This document shows positions 10,686 to 19,303 of a DNA stretch of 60,219 nt, one piece after another. Under the pieces are notes generated by a model that saw nothing but the letters and a program-made list of their open reading frames with translations, was not told the origin of the DNA and did not search any database. The position numbers and the translations under genes are program-made. Each line of letters begins with the position of its first letter. Within the stretch, counting starts at the first letter, position 1. Location: assembly GCA_030824275.1 (NCBI GenBank), contig JAVBXY010000004.1, positions 1-60,219 of the forward strand, given 5' to 3'. Source of the DNA: Rhodocyclaceae bacterium. GTDB lineage: Bacteria > Pseudomonadota > Gammaproteobacteria > Burkholderiales > Rhodocyclaceae.

Positions 10686-11956
10686 GCCTTGCTCCCGTGC
10701 AGTTCGGTCAGTGCCTGGTGCCAGGCGGCGCTCATGCGGCCACCGATCAGGCGCAAGCTCAGCGCACCGACGGCAGTGATGGCGACCGCCATGGCCCAGG
10801 GGCCGGGGCTGGAGAGATGCAGTTCCATGCCCAGCACGCGGGTCGCCGTGTCGCCAGCGCCGACTCCTTCGCCGGCCAGCAGCGAGTAGGCCATCTCGAT
10901 CAGACCGACGAGGCCGGCGAGCAGGATGGCGACGGGAATTGCCGAGGCCAGATAGTGGGGCAGCATGCGACCGAACAGCTTGGCCTGCCACAGTGCGCGC
11001 TGCATCGCGATGACGCTGGCGATGCCACCGGGAGCCATCAATACCATGAACAGGAAGAACAGGCCGAAATAGAGCAGCCAGGCATGGGTCAGGCCGCCGA
11101 TCACGATCTGCATCAGGGTGATCAGGATGGCGCCGATGATCGGCCCGTAGAAGAAGCCGATGCCGCCGACGAAGCTCATCAGCAGTACCACGCCGGAGGT
11201 GTGGGAGTTCAACGTTTCGGCGGTGACGATCTCGTAGTTCAGCGCCGTCAGACCACCGGCGATGCCGGCAAAGAGGCCGGACAGCACCAGCATGCGGTAG
11301 CGCACGCGCTGCGTGTCGTAGCCGACGAATTCGGCCCGTTCCGGGTTGTCGCGCACGGCGTTGGCCATGCGACCAAGGGGCGTTTGCGTCAGGGCGAACA
11401 TGGCGACGGTGCTGAGGAAGACCCAAGCCACGATCAGCCAGTACATCTCCTGCTGCGGCCCCCAGGTGAGGCCGAGCAAGCTTTCCTTGCCAACCACCCG
11501 GTTGCCGGAAACGCCGCCTTCGCCGCCGAAGATGCCGGGGAACATCAGCGAGCAGGCGGCGACCATTTCGCCGATGCCGAGCGAGATCATGGCGAAGGTG
11601 GTGCCGGCCTTCTTGGTGGTGACGTAGCCGAGGATCAGCCCTGCGACCAGGCCGGCGGCACCGCCCACCAAGGGCAGCAGGGCGACGGTCAGCGGGCCGC
11701 CATCCTTGCCGATGGCATTGAGTGCATGCATGGTGGCGAAGGCGCCGAGGCCGTAATACACCGCATGACCGAAGGAAAGCAGGCCGGTTTGCCCCAGCAG
11801 CATGTTGTAGGAGAGGGCAAAGACCACCATGACGCTGATCTGGCATAGCAGCGAGACGATGAAGCCGCTCTTGAGCACCATGGGCAGGGCGATGGCGAGG
11901 GCCAGGCAGACGCCCCAGAGCAGCAGACGGCCGCGTTGGAAGAGAACATCGCTCAT
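10682..11956 (-). CDS. livM: Branched-chain-type ABC transporter permease LivM
   Basis: A 424-residue polytopic membrane protein with hydrophobic segments throughout. The LivM conserved loop LLGQTGLLSFGHAVYYGLGA is near residues 52-71. The C-terminal about 80 residues are longer and less conserved than usual and contain VGAGDTATR, which is encoded by element copy 3. Start is the ATG at 11956, overlapping the livH stop (ATGA). Forms the inner-membrane pore with LivH. Confidence 0.9.
   Translation of the reverse strand: MSDVLFQRGRLLLWGVCLALAIALPMVLKSGFIVSLLCQISVMVVFALSYNMLLGQTGLLSFGHAVYYGLGAFATMHALNAIGKDGGPLTVALLPLVGGAAGLVAGLILGYVTTKKAGTTFAMISLGIGEMVAACSLMFPGIFGGEGGVSGNRVVGKESLLGLTWGPQQEMYWLIVAWVFLSTVAMFALTQTPLGRMANAVRDNPERAEFVGYDTQRVRYRMLVLSGLFAGIAGGLTALNYEIVTAETLNSHTSGVVLLMSFVGGIGFFYGPIIGAILITLMQIVIGGLTHAWLLYFGLFFLFMVLMAPGGIASVIAMQRALWQAKLFGRMLPHYLASAIPVAILLAGLVGLIEMAYSLLAGEGVGAGDTATRVLGMELHLSSPGPWAMAVAITAVGALSLRLIGGRMSAAWHQALTELHGSKA
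10843..10868 (-). repeat. Dispersed 26-base element, copy 3 (inside livM)
   Basis: Core AGTCGGCGCTG, GCGAC, ACGGCGA on the livM coding strand; the A-run is degraded to AGG. It is read in frame as VGAGDTA in the C-terminal region. Confidence 0.85.
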
Positions 11957-12891
11957 GATTCGCGGGCTCCCATCAGGCCACGGGGACGGAAGATGAGGAT
12001 GCCGACCATCAGGATGTAGGGCAGCACGGGGGCCAATTGGGTGATGGTCAGCCGAGCCACTTGCGAACCTTCGGGCAGGCTGACGCCGATCAAGGCGAAG
12101 ACGTCGGTGATGGAAATCGACAGGGCGATCGAGAAGGTCTGGATGCAGCCGATCAGCAGCGAGGCGACGAAGGCGCCGCCGAGTGAGCCGAGGCCACCGA
12201 CGACGACGACGACGAAGACGATGCTGCCCACTGCCGCTGCCATGCCCGGCTCGGTGATGAAGGCATTGCCGCCGATGACGCCAGCGAGGCCCGCCAGCGC
12301 GGTGCCGCCGCCGAAGACCAGCATGAAGATGCGTGGCACGTTGTGGCCGAGGGCTTCGACCATGTCCGGCTTGGTCAGCGCGGCCTGGATGATGAGGCCG
12401 ATACGGGTGCGGGTCAGCAACAGGTAGAGGGCGATCAGCATGCCGACCGAGATCAGCATCATGAAGCCCTTGTACGTCGGAAAGGCGGTGTCGAAGAGCG
12501 TGAACAGGGTGCCGTCGAGTTCGACGGGAATTTGGTAATCCACCGAGGACTTGCCCCAGACCAGATGGACGACTTCCTCAACGAGAAAGGCGAGACCGAA
12601 GGTGAACAACAGCTCGGCGACATGGCCGAACTTGTGCGCGCGGCGCAGGCCGTAGCGCTCGACCAGGGCGCCGACGGCGCCGACCAGCAGGGGGGCGACC
12701 AGAAGGCCAGGCCAGAAGCCGACCAGAGTACTGATCTGGTAGGCGAAATAGGCGCCGAGCATGTAGAAGCTGGCGTGGGCGAAATTGAGGATGCCCATCA
12801 TGCTGAAGATGAGTGTCAATCCGCTTGAGAGCATGAACAGCAGCAACCCGTAGGTGATGCCGTTCAGCAGGGAAATGAATACGAACTCCAC
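11953..12891 (-). CDS. livH: Branched-chain-type ABC transporter permease LivH
   Basis: A 312-residue permease with about eight hydrophobic segments. The LivH pattern is clear: NGITYGLLLFMLSSGLTLIF at the start, then LNFAHASFYMLGAY. The Gly-rich VVVVGGLGSLGGAFVASLL and the final IFRPRGLMG are also typical. It is the first permease gene of the transporter operon and is separated from the binding-protein gene by a strong hairpin. Start at 12891. Confidence 0.92.
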   Translation of the reverse strand: MEFVFISLLNGITYGLLLFMLSSGLTLIFSMMGILNFAHASFYMLGAYFAYQISTLVGFWPGLLVAPLLVGAVGALVERYGLRRAHKFGHVAELLFTFGLAFLVEEVVHLVWGKSSVDYQIPVELDGTLFTLFDTAFPTYKGFMMLISVGMLIALYLLLTRTRIGLIIQAALTKPDMVEALGHNVPRIFMLVFGGGTALAGLAGVIGGNAFITEPGMAAAVGSIVFVVVVVGGLGSLGGAFVASLLIGCIQTFSIALSISITDVFALIGVSLPEGSQVARLTITQLAPVLPYILMVGILIFRPRGLMGARES

Positions 12892-12924
12892 CGGGACTCC
12901 CGTGCGTTGGATGGGGGACGGAAA

Positions 12925-12951
12925 GGCGGGCCGGAAATTCTCCGGCCCGCC
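12925..12951 (-). terminator. Intercistronic hairpin after the binding-protein gene
   Basis: Perfect 11-base arms GGCGGGCCGGA / TCCGGCCCGCC with an AATTC loop and no T-run. Its place between the binding-protein gene and livH is the usual site of an attenuator or 3' stabiliser, which lets the binding protein be made in excess over the membrane parts. Confidence 0.7.
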
Positions 12952-12981
12952 AGATGACGCGACAACGTTCAGGCGTGAGGC

Positions 12982-14223
12982 TTACGGACGTTCCATGATG
13001 CAGGAGGTGGGCAGTTGCGAATCGCGCTGCGAGATGGCCGCGACGGTCTTCCAGCCAAAGCCGGTGCCTTCGGAGTCATGCTTGACGACCTTGCCATCCT
13101 TCTTGGAGAACACCGAGATGTACAGCGGCTGCATCAGCTGGTGGTCGCTCTTGCGCATCCACGCCTCGCCATTCTCGGCCGGGAAGCGCATGTCCTCCAG
13201 GGCCAGGGCGACGGCCTTGGGATCGGTGGACTTGGCCGTGTTCATGGCCTTTGCCACCATTTCGGTCATGGTGTTGACGCGCAGGTAGTAGAACCAGACC
13301 CCGGGATACTTCTTGTTGAAATCGAGGGCGAACTTTTCAGCGTTCTTCGTCGGCACGTTCATATGCCACTCGGTGAGCTGGAGTACCTTGCCCTCGCCGG
13401 CGGCGCCCATGGCCTGCGGTGTGCCCAGGCCGCCTGCGTAATAGGTGTAGAACTTGGCCGACAGCTTGGCGTCCTTGGCTGCCTTGATCAGCAGCGACAG
13501 ATCGTTGCCCCAGTTGCCGGTGACGATGGTGTCGGCGCCGGAGGCCTTGATCTTGGCCACGTAGGGCGCGAAGTCCTTGACCCGGCCGATGGGGTGCAGG
13601 TCCTCGCCGACGATCTTCACGTCCTTGCGCTTCCTGGCCAGCATTTCCTTGGTGGCCTTGGCCACCTGGTGGCCGTGGGCGTAGTCCTGGCCGAGGATGA
13701 AGACCTTCTTGATCTTCTTGTCCTTCTCCATGTAGTTGGTGATGGCCTCCATCTTCATGTCGCTGTTGGCGTCGAAGCGGAAGTGCCAGAAGGAACACTT
13801 CTCGTTGGTGAGGGTCGGATCGACGGCGGCGTAGTTGAAGAAGAGGACGGTCTTGTCCGGGTTGCGCGCGTTCCACTTGTTGACGGCGTCAATCAGCGCG
13901 TGGGCGGCGCCGGAGCCATTGCCCTGGGTGACGAAGCGGATGCCCTGATCGGTGGCGGCCTTGAGCTGGATCAGGCTTTCCTGCGGGCTGCCCTTGTTGT
14001 CGAAGCCGACGAATTCGAGTTTCTGGCCCATGATGCCGCCCTTCTGGTTGACCAGAATCTCGGCAGCCTCCTTGAAGCCTTTGAGGCCGGCTTCGCCGAC
14101 GTTGGCAAAGGGGCCTGACAGCGGATCAATGTAGGCGATCTTGACCTGAGCCAAGGCGCTACTGCCGATCAGCAGAGCGCTGGTGGCGAGGGCCAAGCCG
14201 GGAATGAATTTGCGTTTTTGCAT
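12982..14223 (-). CDS. Periplasmic substrate-binding protein of the Liv-type transporter
   Basis: A 413-residue protein with a Sec signal (basic MQKRKF, hydrophobic LALATSALLIGSS, cleavage after ALA, about residue 25). The mature part is a type-1 periplasmic binding fold (Peripla_BP_6): VKIAYIDPLSGPFANVGEAG at the start, then the ligand-loop pattern NGSGAAHALIDAVNKW. A strong ribosome-binding site AGGAGGAGA precedes the ATG. It captures the operon's substrate and hands it to LivHM. Branched-chain amino acids cannot be excluded, but the linkage to fadBA and a CoA ligase suggests an acid that is later beta-oxidised. Confidence 0.9.
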   Translation of the reverse strand: MQKRKFIPGLALATSALLIGSSALAQVKIAYIDPLSGPFANVGEAGLKGFKEAAEILVNQKGGIMGQKLEFVGFDNKGSPQESLIQLKAATDQGIRFVTQGNGSGAAHALIDAVNKWNARNPDKTVLFFNYAAVDPTLTNEKCSFWHFRFDANSDMKMEAITNYMEKDKKIKKVFILGQDYAHGHQVAKATKEMLARKRKDVKIVGEDLHPIGRVKDFAPYVAKIKASGADTIVTGNWGNDLSLLIKAAKDAKLSAKFYTYYAGGLGTPQAMGAAGEGKVLQLTEWHMNVPTKNAEKFALDFNKKYPGVWFYYLRVNTMTEMVAKAMNTAKSTDPKAVALALEDMRFPAENGEAWMRKSDHQLMQPLYISVFSKKDGKVVKHDSEGTGFGWKTVAAISQRDSQLPTSCIMERP

Positions 14224-14250
14224 GAGTGTCTCCTCCTCAATAAGTTTTAT

Positions 14251-14269
14251 AGTTCCACTGTGTGGAACT
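14251..14269. promoter_or_regulatory. 19-bp dyad, probable operator
   Basis: AGTTCCAC, TGT, GTGGAACT: perfect 8-base arms. It lies just downstream of the predicted start of transcription and 28 bases upstream of the binding-protein ATG. Size and symmetry suit a TetR- or GntR-type dimer acting as a roadblock. No regulator gene is adjacent. Confidence 0.65.
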
Positions 14270-14290
14270 AAGTTCTGTAATACGCAGTCG

Positions 14291-14319
14291 ATAATACTGA
14301 TTGTGGGTTGACGTGTAAA
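14291..14319 (-). promoter_or_regulatory. Sigma70-type promoter of the catabolic operon
   Basis: On the minus strand: -35 TTTACA (14314-14319), 17-base spacer, -10 TATTAT (14291-14296). Each box is one base off consensus and the spacing is optimal. It drives the binding-protein gene and probably the whole block down to 0.8 kb. Confidence 0.7.
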
Positions 14320-14439
14320 CGCCTTTTTGGGTGCCTGTAACGCCAGACGGGTTTTGCCGGGCGGGCCGGAGGATGGCCGCTATCAGTGCCTGCTAATGCT
14401 GCACTGCGGAATGCAAAAGTCGCGGTCCTTTGCTGAGGA

Positions 14440-14465
14440 TCGCCGTGCTGCCAGCGCCGACTTTC
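14440..14465 (-). repeat. Dispersed 26-base element, copy 4
   Basis: GAAAGTCGGCGCTG, GCAGC, ACGGCGA. The element's first base is the last base of the TAG stop of the GMC oxidoreductase gene, on the same strand. Confidence 0.9.
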
Positions 14466-16045
14466 TACGCCTTGCGGATGAAGTCGGCAGCCCGCTCGCC
14501 GATCATCATGGTCGGCGCGTTGGTATTGCCGCCAATCAGGGTCGGGTAGATCGAGGCGTCGGCGATGCGCAAGCCGGTCAGGCCGTGTACGCGTAATTGC
14601 GGATCGACGACCGCCATGTCGTCCGTGCCCATGCGGCAGGTGCCGACCGGGTGATAGACCGTGTCGGCACGGCGGCGGATCAGGCGGCGCAGGGCATCAT
14701 CATCGAGCCTGTCTTCGCCATAGAGATTCTTGCCCCGGAAGGGATCGAGGGCTGGCTGGCCCATGATGTCGAGCACCATGCGTACGCCTTTATGCAGCAC
14801 GCGGGCATCTTCCTCTTCGGACAGAAAGCCGGGGTCGATGCGCGGTGCCGCCAGCGGGTCGGCGCTGGTCAGGCGCAGGCTGCCCCGGCTCCTGGGGCGC
14901 AGTACGCAGACATGGCAGCTGTAGCCACGGGTGATGTGGGGCTTGCGGGCGTGGTCATCGACGATGCCGACGACGAAGTGGAGCTGGATGTCGGGGCGCG
15001 AGAGGGCGGTATTGGTCTTGAGAAAACCGCCGGCCTCGGCAAAGTTGGTGGTGAGGATGCCGCGCCCTTCCCGGCGGAAGGGACCGATGCCCTTGATCAG
15101 GTCGATGGCGCCGCCCGGTGAGAGCCCTACGGTTTGCGGGTGCGGCGAAGTCCAGTCCGCGACGTAGTCGATGTGGTCCTGAAGATTCGCGCCGACGCCT
15201 GGCAGTTCATGGCGCAGGGGGATGCCGTGGCGGGCAAGCTCCCCGGCAGGGCCAATCCCGGAGAGCAGCAGCAGTTGCGGCGAGGCGAAGGCACCGCCGG
15301 CGAGCACCACTTCCCGCTTCGCCTTAAGCGTTTCCTGCTTGCCGCGGACCAGCACGTCGACGCCGGTACAGGTCTTGCCGTCGAGTCGCAGCCGCAGGGC
15401 GCGGGTGCTCGTCAGTACGGTGAGGTTGCTGCGGCCATCGGCCAGGGACAGATAGGCGCGGGCCGGACTCCAGCGACGGCCGTTCTTCTGCGTTACCTGA
15501 TACATGCCGACGCCCTCCTGCGAGGGGCCGTTGAAGTCGGGGTTGAGTACATGTCCGGCCTGGACGCCGGCGTCGAGGAAGGCCGGCGTGATACCGATGC
15601 CGCTTCTGACGTCGGCGACATTGAGCGGGCCGCCGCTGCCATGCCATTCGTCGGCGCCCCGTTCATTGTGTTCGCTACGCAGAAAATACGGCAGCACCTC
15701 CTGCCAGCCCCAGCCGGGCGCGTGGGCGGCCCAGTCTTCGTAGTCGCTGTGATGACCCCGGATGTAGATCATGGCGTTGATCGAGCCACTGCCGCCGAGC
15801 ACCTTGCCGCGCGGCTGATAGCCCCGGCGGCCATCCAGGCCCGGCTGCGGTTCGGTCTTGTAGGCCCAGTTGTTGAAGGAGGTGGGCAACATGGCGACAG
15901 TGCCGAAGGGCACATGCACGAAGCCGGAGGTATCGGCTGGGCCGGCTTCCAGCAGGCAGACGGAGACGGCGGGGTCTTCCGACAGTCGCGAGGCCACAGC
16001 GCAACCCCCGGAGCCGCCACCGACGACGATGTAGTCGAAGTCCAT
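14465..16045 (-). CDS. GMC-family FAD-dependent alcohol oxidoreductase
   Basis: A 526-residue glucose-methanol-choline oxidoreductase, choline-dehydrogenase-like. FAD fold VVGGGSGGCAVASRLSE starts at residue 6. The GMC signature GYQPRGKVLGGSGSINAM is near 79, and the catalytic His is in VYHPVGTCRMG. It oxidises a primary alcohol to the aldehyde, which the aldehyde dehydrogenase encoded 20 bases upstream could take to the acid. Start at 16045 (MDFDYIVV) is preferred over a frame 41 residues longer, because the FAD fold should be at the N-terminus and GAGG lies seven bases upstream. Confidence 0.9.
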   Translation of the reverse strand: MDFDYIVVGGGSGGCAVASRLSEDPAVSVCLLEAGPADTSGFVHVPFGTVAMLPTSFNNWAYKTEPQPGLDGRRGYQPRGKVLGGSGSINAMIYIRGHHSDYEDWAAHAPGWGWQEVLPYFLRSEHNERGADEWHGSGGPLNVADVRSGIGITPAFLDAGVQAGHVLNPDFNGPSQEGVGMYQVTQKNGRRWSPARAYLSLADGRSNLTVLTSTRALRLRLDGKTCTGVDVLVRGKQETLKAKREVVLAGGAFASPQLLLLSGIGPAGELARHGIPLRHELPGVGANLQDHIDYVADWTSPHPQTVGLSPGGAIDLIKGIGPFRREGRGILTTNFAEAGGFLKTNTALSRPDIQLHFVVGIVDDHARKPHITRGYSCHVCVLRPRSRGSLRLTSADPLAAPRIDPGFLSEEEDARVLHKGVRMVLDIMGQPALDPFRGKNLYGEDRLDDDALRRLIRRRADTVYHPVGTCRMGTDDMAVVDPQLRVHGLTGLRIADASIYPTLIGGNTNAPTMMIGERAADFIRKA

Positions 16046-16064
16046 GGCCGTCCTCATGGTCGTC

Positions 16065-17483
16065 TTACTGCTTGTTCTTGCCGAGAAAGAAGCGCAGCGC
16101 CAGGCGCTGCACGAGATTGCCGTAGGGCGGATGGAACAGCCCGATGGGAAAGAAGGCGCGTTCGGCAAACACTGCGCGGGCGTGCGACAGTTCGCGGAAG
16201 CCCTCGATGCCGTGGTAGCTGCCCATGCCCGAGTTGCCGATGCCGCCGAAGGGCATGTCGTGCTGGAAGACGTGCCAGCCCCAGTCGTTGAGGGTGACGC
16301 CGCCGGAATGGGTGGACTGGATCATGAGTTCGCTTTCGGTGCTGTCGCGACCGAACCAGTAGAGGGCCAGCGGACGTTCGTCGGCGTTGATGTAGGCGAT
16401 GGCCTCGTCCAGTGTGTCGTAGGGAAGCACGGGCAGGATGGGGCCGAAGAGTTCCTCGCGGGCGACGCACATGTCCCTGGTGACACCGGTGACGATGTGC
16501 AAGGGAATCTGCCGGCTGGCACTGTCCGTCGGGCCGCAGGCGACAACGCGGGCGCCCTTGGCGGTGGCGTCGGCCAGCAGTTCGCGGATGCGTACGGCAT
16601 GGCGCTCGCTGACCACGGCGGTGTATTCCGGGTCGCCGGCCGGGTTCGGGTACATGGCGCGGAAGGCGTCGGCGATGGCGGCAGAAAATGCGTCCATGGC
16701 CTCGCGGGGCACCAGGGCGTAATCCGGCGAGACGCAGATCTGGCCGCAGTTGAAGGCCTTGCCGTGGGCGATGCGGCGGGCAGCGGCGGCGAGGTCGGCG
16801 GAGCGGGAGACGACGGCCGGTGACTTGCCACCGAGTTCCAGAGTGACCGGCACCAGGTTGTCGGCGGCGGCACGCATCACTTCGCGGCCCACGGCCGGCG
16901 AGCCGGTGAACACCAGATGATTGAAGGGCAAATGGGAAAAGGCACGACCGGCCTCGACGTCGCCACCGAACACCGCGACCTCATCGGCGTCGAAACATTC
17001 GCCGAGCAGGGTGGCTACGGCCTCGGTGGTGCGCGGCGTGAACTCGGACATCTTGATCATCGCCCGGTTGCCGGCGGCCAGCGCAGCCACCAGTGGCCCC
17101 AGCGCCAGATAGACGGGGAAGTTCCATGGCGCGATGATGCCGACCACGCCCTTGGGCTGGTAGCGCACGGCGGCGCCGTTGCCGAGGAAGAGCAGTTCGG
17201 TGCTGCGTCGCGAAGGTTTCATCCAGCGTCCCAGGTGTCTGAGGGCGTGGTTGATTTCCAGCACCGGACCCATGACGTCGGCCATGCGGCTTTCCACCGC
17301 CGAGCGGCCGCCAAAATCGGTGCTGATGGCAGCCGCGATGCGGTCCTGATGCGCCTGCAAGGCGGTCTTGAGCCGCCGCAGCTTGTCCCGGCGAGCTGCA
17401 ATATCGGGAGAAGGCATGGCGAGAAAAGCGCGGCGCTGCCGTTCGAGCGCGGTGTGCATCGTGGCGGCAATGGCATCGCTCAT
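16065..17483 (-). CDS. Coniferyl-aldehyde-dehydrogenase-type aldehyde dehydrogenase
   Basis: A 472-residue ALDH of the class-3/CalB group. IAPWNFPVYLALGPLVAALA near 118 and the catalytic Glu in LELGGKSP near 218 are present. The catalytic Cys is in FNCGQICVSPDY near 252, and the C-terminal tail carries basic and hydrophobic residues. Oxidises aliphatic or aromatic aldehydes with NAD(P). Its ATG overlaps the stop of the diguanylate cyclase gene (ATGA), so the two are translationally coupled. Functionally it pairs with the GMC oxidoreductase that follows. Confidence 0.9.
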   Translation of the reverse strand: MSDAIAATMHTALERQRRAFLAMPSPDIAARRDKLRRLKTALQAHQDRIAAAISTDFGGRSAVESRMADVMGPVLEINHALRHLGRWMKPSRRSTELLFLGNGAAVRYQPKGVVGIIAPWNFPVYLALGPLVAALAAGNRAMIKMSEFTPRTTEAVATLLGECFDADEVAVFGGDVEAGRAFSHLPFNHLVFTGSPAVGREVMRAAADNLVPVTLELGGKSPAVVSRSADLAAAARRIAHGKAFNCGQICVSPDYALVPREAMDAFSAAIADAFRAMYPNPAGDPEYTAVVSERHAVRIRELLADATAKGARVVACGPTDSASRQIPLHIVTGVTRDMCVAREELFGPILPVLPYDTLDEAIAYINADERPLALYWFGRDSTESELMIQSTHSGGVTLNDWGWHVFQHDMPFGGIGNSGMGSYHGIEGFRELSHARAVFAERAFFPIGLFHPPYGNLVQRLALRFFLGKNKQ

Positions 17484-19204
17484 GACAGATTTTCTCCGTG
17501 GACGACGAGACGGTCGCGGCCATTGTTTTTGGCCGCATAGAGGGCGTTGTCAGCCTTTTGCAGCATGGTGTCAATGCTTTCCTCGGGGATTGCCAGATGT
17601 CCGCCGATGCTGATGGTGATCGCTATTGCGGTACCGTCGAAATCGAAGCGACGGTTGCGGACTTCCTCCAGCAACTTGTTGGCGACCATCTTTAGTTCCT
17701 CGATGTGGTTCATGCCGAACATGCCGATCAGAAACTCTTCGCCGCCCCAGCGGGCACAGGCGTCGTAGTCGCGGATGTTGTCGTGCAGGATGGCGGCGAC
17801 TTCGACGATCACCCGGTCGCCGATCTGGTGTCCATAGTTGTCATTGACCCGCTTGAAGTAATCGATATCGACCACCAGCAGGCCCATCTGCTGGCCCAGC
17901 CGGGTCAAGCGGTTGCGCTCCATATCCAGCCTGGCCATCATGCCGCGCCGGTTGAGCTGGCCGGTCAGGAAATCGGTATAGGCCATCCGTTCCAGGGTGC
18001 CGGTGCGTTCCTGAACTTGCTGTTCGATATTCGCCGTGTGGTTGGCGATGTGCTCTGCCATCTGGCCGAAGCTGCGGGTCAGGCGGCCCAGTTCATCGGG
18101 CGAGTCGTCGCTCAGGCGAATGCCGTATTGGCCTTCCCCCAGCTTGCGCGCGGCTTCATCCAGGCGTGACAGACGGCGCATTACCGCGATTTCGACAATC
18201 AGCGCGGCGAGCAGTAGCACCACGCCGAAGGCGGCAATCAGGGCGAGGCTGATGGTGGGCAGGGGTAGGCGGTGGGGCACTGCTTCGGGGTGGGCGAAGG
18301 TGGCGACGAACCAGCGCATCTCGGGTACCCAGGTGATTCCGGTGAGCTGGCGGCGTCCCTGAACTTGCAATTCCAGTGTCTGGACTTCGCCCTTGCCGGC
18401 GGCCAGATCGGCCATGCTCTGCCTGAGGGCAGCGACATCGTCGGCGCGCTCAAGGAGATTGAAGATGGTGTTCTGTTCTTCCTTGGTCGTCGCCTTGCGC
18501 ACCGAGGCGAAGTCGATCAGGGAAACATCGGGGTGAGCCTGAATCGCGCCGTTCTGATCCATGACCAGGTTGGTGACGCCATTCTCGCTGCTGCCGACCG
18601 CGCTACGGATGAAGTCCGACAGGTCGACGCCGGAACCGGCAACGGCGACGGCCTTGCCGCTGCTGGCGCGCACAACGGTATTGATCCATACCTTGGTGAC
18701 CCCGAGATGACGGTCGGTATCCACGTTGAGCTGCATGTCCTGGTTGCCGCGCAGGGTGGCGTAGAACCAGCCATCTTTCTGGATGGATTCGGAGAGTGTG
18801 TAACGTGGCACGTAGGGATCGTGGCTCCCCGTATCGTCGTTGTAGTAGTAGTGGCCGGAGTTGGCCATGACGAGAAACGTGCTGTGGCTGCGGAACAGGC
18901 GACGGAAGTCCTCCATTTCGGAGATGGCCCGGCCGCGGGCATGCCGGTCGTTTTCGTTGATCACCCAGTTGCGTAGCACCGGCGAACTGGCCATTTTTTG
19001 CGCCAGGGTGATTTCGCGCACCAGCACGCGGAGGATTTTCGATTTCTCGTAGAGTGCGTTGCGTTCGGCAAAACGGCTGCCGAGGGTACGGACGATATCG
19101 TCCGAATACCAGAGAAACAGGCTATAACCGGCGCCACTGCCGAGCAGGAAGATGATCCCGAACAGGACCAGAAAGCGGCTGCGCAGATTGGTGGGAAGCA
19201 GCAT
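17480..19204 (-). CDS. Membrane-bound diguanylate cyclase (Cache-HAMP-GGDEF)
   Basis: A 574-residue protein. One N-terminal transmembrane helix (about 8-30) is followed by a large periplasmic Cache-like sensor with a YYYNDDTGSHDPYVPRYTL segment. A second helix lies near 317-340, then HAMP and GGDEF. The active site reads WGGEEF near 487. An RxxD inhibitory site (RDYD) lies at the usual distance upstream, so product inhibition is expected. It makes c-di-GMP in response to an extracytoplasmic signal. The gene leads an operon with aldehyde and alcohol oxidising enzymes; a c-di-GMP riboswitch lies 4 kb away. Confidence 0.93.
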   Translation of the reverse strand: MLLPTNLRSRFLVLFGIIFLLGSGAGYSLFLWYSDDIVRTLGSRFAERNALYEKSKILRVLVREITLAQKMASSPVLRNWVINENDRHARGRAISEMEDFRRLFRSHSTFLVMANSGHYYYNDDTGSHDPYVPRYTLSESIQKDGWFYATLRGNQDMQLNVDTDRHLGVTKVWINTVVRASSGKAVAVAGSGVDLSDFIRSAVGSSENGVTNLVMDQNGAIQAHPDVSLIDFASVRKATTKEEQNTIFNLLERADDVAALRQSMADLAAGKGEVQTLELQVQGRRQLTGITWVPEMRWFVATFAHPEAVPHRLPLPTISLALIAAFGVVLLLAALIVEIAVMRRLSRLDEAARKLGEGQYGIRLSDDSPDELGRLTRSFGQMAEHIANHTANIEQQVQERTGTLERMAYTDFLTGQLNRRGMMARLDMERNRLTRLGQQMGLLVVDIDYFKRVNDNYGHQIGDRVIVEVAAILHDNIRDYDACARWGGEEFLIGMFGMNHIEELKMVANKLLEEVRNRRFDFDGTAIAITISIGGHLAIPEESIDTMLQKADNALYAAKNNGRDRLVVHGENLS

Positions 19205-19303
19205 CGGGGATTAACCTCGGTGGACGACGGTCACCAGTGTGCCGCGAATTCCTTGTGAATGGCAATATGCGCGGCGGCTAGTGGCTGCCGCACCGGACTG
19301 CCA

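Noticed and set aside
14855..14872. GGTCGGCGCTGGTCAGG in the GMC gene
   Set aside because: Only ten core bases fit, with no A-run and no second block.
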